Position numbers and translations under genes: made by a program. A DNA stretch of 27,832 nt, from NCBI GenBank assembly GCA_034096865.1, contig JAWQFJ010012212.1:1-27832 (forward strand), given 5' to 3'. This stretch comes from Theodoxus fluviatilis (Eukaryota; Mollusca; Gastropoda; Cycloneritida; Neritidae). This document shows, piece by piece, positions 1 to 10,500 of the stretch (position 1 is its first letter; each line of letters begins with the position of its first letter). A model generated the notes under the pieces. That model was not told where the DNA came from, did not search any database, and saw only the letters and a list, made by a program, of their open reading frames with translations.

Positions 1-139
1 AGGGTCCCATCAAAGTTTCAAACTTCCAAGAAAGATATTACAATCTTTGCTCATATTGAACCATTCTCCAGCTGTCCCAAATTGTGAACACTCGAGTACC
101 ACATCTTTGCCCTCGTTTTTCTGCTTCATCGGACCCCAG

Positions 140-673
140 ACACACTAGGCTTGTTCAGGAGTACGAAGCGCTGCATGAGCGCTTCATGCAGCGCTTCATG
201 TTGGCGATTGAGCGCTCTTTGTACCTCGTGAACACCTACAGATGTAGTGCAGCGCCTCACTTGTTAAAGGGGAGGTAAATCTTCTGCGCCCCATGTTGTG
301 TTGATAGACGCTAAGAAAGTGTTTTCTTTGCCACAGACATCGTTTATGCACGCTTAAATGTATTCTGCATGAATAAAGTCCACCACTGTGTCATTCTTAC
401 TTGCCATTACTCGTGCATACAGAGCGCTTGGGGCAAATAAAGCCCGTTCCAGTCCCAAAATGATGTTTCTGAGGGTTATTTTACACATCAACGGCCAGTG
501 CAGGATCGAAGACGCCATTGTGAAAATCGTCTGAATCACCTCGGATCGGTGATGCACAGCGCTGCTCAGCACTGAGTGAATCACGCCCCAAAATTGCTGT
601 TCAGGAGTGAAACACATGCTGCGCTGTGCAGCGCTTTGCAGCACTGCGCCTCCTGAACAAGCCTAAGGTGTGT
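140..673. mobile_element. Non-autonomous DNA transposon-like element with terminal inverted repeats
   Basis: Left end 140-161 reads ACACACTAGGCTTGTTCAGG(AG). The right end 650-673 is its reverse complement apart from a two-base difference in length and one mismatch. The 534 bp interior has no credible protein but many GCGCTGC/GCAGCGC motifs near both ends, including a perfect 12 bp stem at 165-197. No target duplication is evident, so the superfamily is left open. Confidence 0.62.
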
Positions 674-911
674 ACAACAGAAACGCCTGGAGCCCAATTA
701 ATGTTTCTGACATTCACCACAGATCATTTGATCTTTGCTTTTTTGTTTCATCATAGTCCCACTTTCTAAACTAAAATTTAATTTTTGTGCACAACTTCAG
801 TGTCATCTTTTTCTCAGCTTCTGTGGATTCCAGGATCCACCCAAGATCCTAGGGCAAGCTTGTTCCACATCAGTCACTTGAATTGCTTGTCTGAAATATT
901 CCTCTTTCAAA

Positions 912-1180
912 ATATTTGTGGGGTTCTGTGGCAGAATGGTTAGTGCACTTAACCTGCAATCACTTGTGGCTGGTGGGTTTGTCGTCTGAAGCTACGGGGA
1001 TTCTGGGGTTGCATTCCTGAGCAACGTGCTTAACTCACATGTATTCTTCCCACCCAGGAGTAAAACCGGGTACCTGTGAGGACAGCGATGGGTTACTAGG
1101 GTGTGATTAACCCTTGTATGCAGCTGTGAGCCAGCATCGGGTTGGAATACCGACCATGCAGTTGCTGCAGAAATTTTTTT
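912..1180 (+). mobile_element. tRNA-type SINE-like repeat
   Basis: TGGCAGAATGG at 921-931 resembles a Pol III A box and GGTTGCATTCC near 1007 a degenerate B box. The middle (AAAACCGGGTACCTGTGAGG region, near 1062) and the CAGCTGTGAGCC stretch resemble the conserved core of invertebrate SINEs, and a T-run ends it at about 1171-1181. The A-to-B distance is longer than in a tRNA, so the head is diverged or carries an insertion. Confidence 0.5.
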
Positions 1181-1434
1181 TTTTAGATCAGGACACACCC
1201 ATCAGTTCTCACCTGATGCATCCATCCAATCTATTATCCAACTGCCCAATCTTATCCGATCCAACCATCACATCTCACCAGATTTATTCATCACATCCCA
1301 CACAATCCATGCATCAGATCTTATCTTATCCATTCATAAGATCCTAGCTCATCTATCAAACTTCTCTACATCCTACAACCCAATTGTACGTGTTCCATCT
1401 ATCACAACTTGTAGGTCGCTGCTTCAAAACTCAC
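1181..1434. other. DHX34 intron 17, nothing assigned
   Basis: Low-complexity sequence with repeated CATCC/CATCACA/ATCCA words on the plus strand, possibly a decayed microsatellite. No exon was found. Confidence 0.5.
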
Positions 1435-1509
1435 CTGGATCCACTCGTCGAAGGCGTTGAGCAAGGTGAAGGGATCTCCGTGGTCTGACTCCAAAGGTTT
1501 CCGTGCCGC
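1435..1509 (-). CDS. DHX34: DHX34 exon 17 (residues 709-733; HA2)
   Basis: Acceptor gactgttgcag, donor ATCCAG|gtgagt, 25 codons, phase 0 to 0. [20 protein letters not shown] continues the HA2 domain (RPLES..GDPFTL.N.F in vertebrates). No later exon is recognisable between here and position 1; the next should encode a basic VKSERSR-like stretch and is absent. Confidence 0.93.
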
Positions 1510-4500
1510 CTGCAACAGTCCCAGACATTCTCGATCCCACTTTCCTCTGTCTGTTTCCATGCTTTTCCCATTCTAGTCCACTAGAGACTTCTCCTACCGG
1601 CGAAAGAGTCTCTAGTACAGTTCATATCACGTGATGGAAGGTTTCCATCCGGAATATGCATGAGGTCACACGAGAGGCTTGTGGGATAACCCTCTGCTTC
1701 CTAACATATGCCGTTATAGTTGTTCTAAGACTATTTCGCACAAAACTAATAACTTATGCTTGTTGAGGCAATAAACAAGCATTTATTCGATAAAATAAAA
1801 TGTTTGTGTTGAAATGGAAACAAGTTTTGACATCTGAATGATTTCTGTAAAAAGTGGAGAAAAAATAGTATCATAACGAACTATTTTTGGCGCAATGATG
1901 TAATGCGAAGGGTCAAACCTATTATGCATTCATTGCGAACTGCGCCATAGTTCACAGAATGTGCTTTTCCATAATAAAGATTTTCTTATAGTCAGTGTGC
2001 ATGCTCGTTTATTAGCCAAAGCAGAGGGGAGACATTGTGTTTGCTTGTGAAGAAGAAAAAAAAATGCAAATGTCCTTTTGTCTTCATTGTTTTTCACCTG
2101 TCACAAGGGTAGGAATCTAGATTTGCTGCTTGACAGAAGATGGAAGATCAATCAGGAAAATCTAAAACGTGCAGCATCACCAACTGCTGGAGGCTAATAA
2201 ATTATGCAAGCCTGGCTTCAGCAAATATGAATCAATGGTATATGGTCATGAGCTCTGATTTGTTGCATATTCATATGCTCAAAATTATGTGCATGTTGGA
2301 TGTGTTACTTCCCTACTAAAAGAAAAAGTTTCCAACCGGATCAGTTGGATATGGGACTATAAATAAAATCTTCCCACTTTTGTCTGCATGTTATTTTGAT
2401 TATGTGACAGCCATTTTAATTGGCCTACAACCATATTACCATGCATTTGCAGAATGTTAAAAAAAATATTTTCTAGTCTGTGTTCCTCAGTGAAACACTG
2501 AGGAACATGAAGAAACCTATCTGACAAATTCTAGTGTACACGGCAAAGAAAGAGAGAGACAGCACCAAACCCATCACTTACAATGGCCTCTCTGTCCGAG
2601 TGTGCCTTCATGGTGAAGGGAGACTGGACACTCATGGCTGCGGCAACAGACAGCACTGGATCTATCATCTGCAGGCAGAAAATACACACAGCAGTGCAAA
2701 ATGAAGATGATGATGATGATGACGATGTCAACAACGACAACAACAACAATGATGATGGCAACAGCAACATAAGGGAATGACAATGACAGTGATGACAAAT
2801 GATTATGGGATTTTTATAAAGATTAATAATAAATAAGATTTTAGACAAACTGAATATAAGATTGCACAGCCTTGCATACCATGTGGTACCAACCTTCTGC
2901 AGGTGTTTCAATCTTGTGACAATGTTTGACAGATTTGTTGGCAATGAACTCTCACACAATGTCAAATCTGTCACTTCTTCCCAAGAAGATTAGCTTATCT
3001 AGAGAGTTGTTTAAGTGTTAATCCTAAAATGGATTAATAGCTTTGAGAAATTCAGCAAGCAAGTTCATACAAAGTTTGTCCCAACACTGGCATTCCCATT
3101 CAGACTACAGTAAATGTTTTAATTTCCTGGACACTTCTCAAGAGCTGTGTGTGACTCACGTTGAAGACGGAGCCCATGATGAGCATCTTGCCAATGACAA
3201 CATCCACAGGCAGCTGAGACAGCATCTCTCCCATGGGGGTCAGCTCCTCGTCCTCCGTCAGGGCCCCCTGCAGACATGCACAGACACAGCAGTGATGGGA
3301 ACAGAGAAAAACAGTGATTTCATTGTCCATAGCATGGACCTAGCTGCAACTGATCACAGATAAAGTGTTTACAAAAGTTATTTTTTTTGTGCTTATAATA
3401 TTTCAAACGAAATTTATATTGTAGTCTGAATACGTGACAATTTATATCACATAATTATAATTTATGAAATGCACACTCTCTGAGCAAAATATGCATCTAC
3501 TGTGACAGTCAACAACAGGACTGTTGATGTTACTTGACCAACTCATTCACCTGTGGGTGCCATACAGAATGTATATAGTCTAGGCCTTTGGCGGTGAAAA
3601 TTGCAGAACATTACCTGTTCCTTGAGGAACTGTATGGAGTTCTCTATGCTGGACATGGCTGGGGCCTCTAAAAAGGGAAACCTGAAAGGTAAGAAACTTG
3701 TTTTTAAAAATCAGACAACTTTTCACATTTTTACATAATTTCCTTCCTAGTAAAGCAGCAGAACCCCTTGGATAAAGCTTGATTCTTGATTTGAAATGAG
3801 CACTTTCATTAACGTATTTACATTTCTGATGTTGAAACATAACTTATCAGCTAACAGGTTTGTAAAATCAAAAAGAAATTACTAAGGCCAGGTGACTGTG
3901 CAATCATATTGTACTGAATTGTGGCTAGGCAGATATGTATTCTTTTACAGGTAAGAAACTAGCTTTCTAATACACTCGTAAAACAAAAACACAGCTATAC
4001 AGTACTTTGCCAAGAGGAAATATATCTTTTGCTAATTCATCAACAATTTGGTGACAATTCTCTAAGACTACGTAACCTGTCCGTTGATCATTCTGAGTGA
4101 CTCTGAGAGCAAGTTCGAGTTATGCCTTCCTAGTATCAGGCAACTTTACTCATCCATGGCTGTTCTAAGAAGCTCTTGGAGAAGGTTCATTAACTGATCA
4201 CCTCTGGGTTTTAAGCAACTTTGCTCATTCATCAACAGTTTAGCGACAACTCGCAGACAATGCTAAGAGGATTCAACTCACTTCCTGGCATCAGGCAGTC
4301 CCATGGCCATGAGCTGCAGGATGAGGGCGTCCAGGGGGACTCGCTGAATTTCTGGCGTGGTGTACTGCTGGAAGGCCTCGTAGTCCGGCTCCTCGTACAG
4401 ACGGAAACACACACCTGGGCCTGTCCTGCCTGCGTCATGGCAACGAGTGCATCATCAGCATGACTAAAGGGAGGCAACTCTACTTCTCATGATGGAAACA

Positions 4501-7500
4501 AATTCCTAAACACCCTCCTCTCCAATTTGTACAGTAAAAAATTATCACACTGTCTCTATCCCGAGTTGAAACATCCAAAATGACTTGTGTTTTACTTGTG
4601 GATAATCATTCCATAGTTTTTACCCACAAGTGACAAATGAAATCACAAAACAAACCACAAGTGACAAATGAAATCACAAAACACAACAATGAAGTGGTAA
4701 ATAAAGTTGCTTTAATTACCAGAAGCTACAGGATGCACATTTTCTACTTAAGATTTTCCTAAATTATATATGAAAAAAAATGCTAACGAAATAGGAAAAC
4801 ACAACTTAAATTTTCCCCCCACATAATTTAGAAAGACTTTCATTTAAAGGAGAAAATGTGCAACCTGGAGCATCTGGTAATCAAAGCAACGTTATTTATT
4901 ACTTCATTGTTGTGTTTTGCTAGAACAAACCAAGTCTTCCTTCATTTTTAATGGTGCTGCACACCTGCTCATCCTTTGCATAGTTATTACTTTTAAAGTC
5001 ACATACTTTCTATTCAAAGATTACACCAACGAATTATTGAAAAACCCCACCAAGTCTTGCTTCATTTCTGATAGCACTGCATACCTGCTCATCCTTCACA
5101 TAGTTATAACTTTTTAAAGTCACATACTTTCTATTCAAAGATTACATCAATGAAATTTTGGGAAAACCCCCCAAGTCTTCCTTAATTTCTGAGAGCGCTG
5201 CATACCTGCTCATCCTTCACATAGTTATAACTTTTTTAAGTCACATACTTTCTATTCAAAGATTACATCAATGAAATTTTGGGAAAACCCCCCAAGTCTT
5301 CCTTAATTTCTGAGAGCGCTGCATACCTTCACATCCTTCACATAGTTATAACTTTTAAGTCACATACTTTCTATTCAAAGATTACATCAATGAATTTGAG
5401 GGAAAACCCCCCAAGTCTTGCTTAATTTCTGAGAGCGCTGCATACCTGCTCGCCCTTTGCGCTGCTCAGCGCTGGCCCTGCTAATCCAGAACTCTTGGAG
5501 GCGCTGCATCTTGTACTTGGGGTCAAAGCTCATCTCCTTCACCTTCCCCGAGTCGGCGATGAAGCGCACTCCATCAATGGTGACAGAGGTCTCCGCAATG
5601 TTGGTGGAAACTATGCACTTTCTGGCTCCCTCTGGGGCAATGTCAAAGACCTGGAAGAAGACAGCAGAGTTGTGTGAGAGTAAACATTACTGCAGAATTA
5701 TGAATGACTTACACGAAAACATAAGTATCGATGTCATTGATAGTATGCTTTATAGCAGTTGAAGGATTTCCATGAAAAAGAATGACAAGAAATCTGATAA
5801 AGCCTTGAAAAACGTTCTACATTTAATTGGCATAACAAAATCAGATGTATTGATGAAATGAAATGATAATCCATATATTGCCTATTTAATTAAATCAACA
5901 AAATTCTTGATTTGGGAGAGATAACTGAACCCAAATTTAATCAAATTTATTATTAAACACATTTATGAAGCTCCACATTACAGAGGTACACACTAACAAC
6001 AATTTTATGTGAAGGATTTGTTTGTTTTTTCCGGTTCCCACAATATCAATGCACGCACACAAATTCTGTCATGTACATCTATGTAAAATATGAAAAATGG
6101 GAGCGGGGTCAACAGAGGCAACAGTAGGACCCCTGCAAGCAACAGCAGGACCACTGCAAGCAACAGCAGGACCACTGCAAGCAACAGCAGGACCACTGCA
6201 AGCAACAGCAGGACCACTGCAAGCAACAGCAGGACCACTGCAAGCAACAGCAGGACCACTGCAAGCAACAGTAGGACCACTGCAAGCAACAGCAGGACCA
6301 CTGCAAGCAACAGCAGGACCACTGCAAGCAACAGCAGGACCATTGCAAGCAACAGCAGGACCACTGCGAGCAACAGCAGGATGCCTGCAAGCAACAGCAG
6401 GACCACTGCAAGCAACAGCAGGATGCCTGCAAGCAACAGCAGGACCACTGCAAGCAACAGCAGGACCACTGCGAGCAACAGCAGGACCATTGCAAGCAAC
6501 AGCAGGACCACTGCAAGCAACAGCAGGACTATTGCAAGCAACAGCAGGATCCCTGCAAGCAACAGCAGGACCACTGCAAGCAACAGCAGGACCACTGGGA
6601 GCAACAGCAGGACCACTGCAAGCAACCGCAGGACTATTGCAAGCAACAGCAGGACCACTGCAAGCAACAGCAGGACCACTGCAAGCAACAGCAGGACCAC
6701 TGCAAGCAACAGCAGGACTATTGCAAGCAACAGCAGGACCACTGCAAGCAACAGCAGGACCACTGCAAGCAACAGCAGGACCACTGCAAGCAACAGCAGG
6801 ACCACTGCAAGCAACAGCAGGACCACTGCAAGCAACAGCAGGACCACTGCAAGCAACAGCAGGACTATTGCAAGCAACAGCAGGACCACTGCAAGCAACA
6901 GCAGGACCACTGCAAGCAACAGCAGGACCACTGCAAGCAACAGCAGGACCACTGCAAGCAACAGCAGGACCACTGCAAGCAACAGCAGGACCACTGCAAG
7001 CAACAGCAGGACCACTGCAAGCAACAGCAGGACCACTGCAAGCAACAGCAGGACCACTGCAAGCAACAGCAGGACCACTGCAAGCAACAGCAGGACTATT
7101 GCAAGCAACAGCAGGACCACTGCAAGCAACAGCAGGACCACTGCAAGCAACAGCAGGACCACTGCAAGCAACAGCAGGACCACTGCAAGCAACAGCAGGA
7201 CCACTGCAAGCAACAGCAGGACTATTGCAAGCAACAGCAGGACCACTGCAAGCAACAGCAGGACCACTGCAAGCAACAGCAGGACCACTGCAAGCAACAG
7301 CAGGACTATTGCAAGCAACAGCAGGACCACTGCAAGCAACAGCAGGACCACTGCAAGCAACAGCAGGACCACTGCAAGCAACAGCAGGACCACTGCAAGC
7401 AACAGCAGGACCACTGCGAGCAACAGCAGGACCACTGCAAGCAACAGCAGGACCACTGTAAGCAACAGCAGGACTATTGCAAGCAACAGCAGGACCACTG

Positions 7501-10500
7501 CAAGCAACAGCAGGACCACTGCAAGCAACAGCAGGATCCCTGCAAGCAACAGCAGGACCACTGCAAGCAACAGCAGGACCACTGCAAGCAACAGCAGGAC
7601 CACTGCAAGCAACAGCAGGACCACTGCGAGCAACAGCAGGACCACTGCAAGCAACAGCAGGACCACTGCAAGCAACAGCAGGACCACTGCAAGCAACAGC
7701 AGGACTATTGCAAGCAACAGCAGGACCACTGCAAGCAACAGCAGGACCACTGCAAGCAACAGCAGGATCGCTGCAAGCAACAGCAGGACCACTGCAAGCA
7801 ACAGCAGGACCACTGCAAGCAACAGCAGGACCACTGCAAGCAACAGCAGGACCACTGCAAGCAACAGCAGGACCACTGCAAGCAACAGCAGGACCACTGC
7901 AAGCAACAGCAGGACCATTGCAAGCAACAGCAGGACCACTGCGAGCAACAGCAGGACCACTGCAAGCAACAGCAGGACCACTGCAAGCAACAGCAGGACC
8001 ACTGCAAGCAACAGCAGGACTATTGCAAGCAACAGCAGGACCACTGCAAGCAACAGCAGGACCACTGCAAGCAACAGCAGGACCACTGCAAGCAACAGCA
8101 GGACTATTGCAAGCAACAGCAGGACCACTGCAAGCAACAGCAGGACCACTGCAAGCAACAGCAGGATCCCTGCAAGCAACAGCAGGACCACTGCAAGCAA
8201 CAGCAGGACCACTGCAAGCAACAGCAGGACTATTGCAAGCAACAGCAGGACCACTGCAAGCAACAGCAGGACCACTGCAAGCAACAGCAGGACCACTGCA
8301 AGCAACAGCAGGACCACTGCAAGCAACAGCAGGACCACTGCAAGCAACAGCAGGACCACTGCAAGCAACAGCAGGACTATTGCAAGCAACAGCAGGACTA
8401 TTGCAAGCAACAGCAGGACCACTGCAAGCAACAGCAGGACCACTGCAAGCAACAGCAGGACCACTGCAAGCAACAGCAGGACCCTGCAAGCAACAGCAGG
8501 ACCACTGCAAGCAACAGCAGGACCACTGCAAGCAACAGCAGGACTATTGCAAGCAACAGCAGGACCACTGCAAGCAACAGCAGGACCACTGCAAGCAACA
8601 GCAGGACCACTGCAAGCAACAGCAGGATCCCTGCAAGCAACAGCAGGACCACTGCAAGCAACAGCAGGACCACTGCAAGCAACAGCAGGACCACTGCAAG
8701 CAACAGCAGGACCACTGCAAGCAACAGCAGGACCACTGCAAGCAACAGCAGGACCACTGCAAGCAACAGCAGGACCACTGCAAGCAACAGCAGGACCACT
8801 GCAAGCAACAGCAGGATCCCTGCAAGCAACAGCAGGACCACTGCAAGCAACAGCAGGACCACTGCAAGCAACAGCAGGACCACTGCAAGCAACAGCAGGA
8901 CCACTGCAAGCAACAGCAGGACTATTGCAAGCAACAGCAGGACCCCTGCAAGCAACAGCAGGACCCCTGCAAACAACAGCAGGACTATTGCAAGCAACAG
9001 CAGGACCACTGCAAGCAACAGCAGGATCAAGAGTTGGAGTTGGTGTCCATATCAAAAGTAAACATAGTGTTGAGGAAGCTCCTTTTAAGAGGATTCATTT
9101 TCTTTTGTGGCACATCATAGACATTGAACCAACACTCACACAGTCACACTGAGGGGTTGGTGCACCATAGATGGTCACTTTATACAAAAATATTCACATT
9201 CATTCAGGCACATACAGCATTATAACACATAGTGACGACACAGTGTAAACGCCTATAGGGAATTGTGAGAAATTACTTATCGAGGTTTCTCCCGTCCCAG
9301 GGATTGAACCACGGCACTGCACCTCACACATAATCAAAAGCCAAAACTTGCTCGCCTACATTTGCCCATCAAAAGATGGGGTTTCAATAGGTGAGTAGAG
9401 GTTGAACAGCTGACTATGCACTCATGCAGGAGGGGAGACTGCTGGATATGGGGCTGCCAGGAGCTGGTGATCTACATATCAATAGTAAACATGGTGTTGA
9501 GGAGGTTCCTTTTAAGACAATTGTTTTCTTTTTCCGCACATCATAGATGTTGAACTAACATTCACATTGTCACACAGAGGGGAAGCTAGGTGCATCATAG
9601 GTGTTCACATTATACATGCACATTCATACTCAATTCATGCACACACAGGTTGGTGGAGGAAGACCAGTACATGGATTGACTTGATGTGAAAAAGAGGCAG
9701 TGTGGACGGCAGACAGCTTACCTTGTCCTGTTCCTCTACAGAGAGGGCGCTGTGCAAAGGCAGGACAATCCAGGATTTGACTTGCTGGGCGTAGGTCCTG
9801 GCTGCCTCCACCACTGTCATGATCTCCGTCATGCCACTCAGGAAGATCAGCAAGTCTCCCCTCTCTGTGGCAGGGTACTGGAGAAAAGCAGAGATCATAA
9901 TAATAATAATATAGTTTATTCATACGCACATACCTTCCCTTGACAGGCAAGCTCATGGCATTTACAATTTAAAGAATCAACACTCATACAACCGCTCAAC
10001 ACTACATTCCTACAACAAGAAGGGCAAAGCCCATATGACTCACATGCTTGACCTTGACCTTTATATGACCTTGACCTTCAAGGTCAAGGTCAAACAACTA
10101 AACCTACCAATGACATCATACACAAAGAAATGCTTTACACATTTTTCCTACCAAAATACATGTGACCTTGACCCAGGGTCAAGGTCATCCAAGGTCATGC
10201 AACACAAAGCTGTTAATTCAAGACATAGGAAGCACAATGGTGCTTATTGGCACTTTCTACCATGAGATATAGTCACTTTTAGTGGTTCACTACCCCATTT
10301 TGGTCACATTTCATAAGGGTCAAAGTGACCTTGACCTTGATGACATGTGAACAAATGTGTCTCATGATGAAAGTATAACATGTGCCCCACATAATTATTA
10401 AGTTTGAAACAGTTATCTTCCATAGTTCAGGGTCAAGGTCACTTCAAAATATGTATACAATCCAACTTTGAAGAGCTCCTGTGACCTTGACCTTGAAGCA

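Noticed and set aside
1510..1560. Longer version of DHX34 exon 17 extending to about 1560 (in-frame [10 protein letters not shown])
   Set aside because: The frame is open, but the in-phase acceptor at 1510-1512 gives the join that matches the family (REAI to AARKPLES), while upstream AGs are out of phase with exon 16.
6118..9026. CRISPR-like array
   Set aside because: The units are contiguous with no unique spacers, and the DNA is eukaryotic.
6005..9152. Open frames of about 450-1020 codons on both strands (SNSRTTA, LLLLAVV, CSGPAVA, ATAGPLQ repeats)
   Set aside because: They follow from a 21 bp repeat unit without stops; the array lies in an intron of a well-supported gene, and all frames break at unit variants or the single 20 bp unit.
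9290..9400. tRNA gene on the minus strand
   Set aside because: A GGTTCAATCCC B box is present, but the T-stem and acceptor stem do not pair, so at best it is a SINE-like relic.
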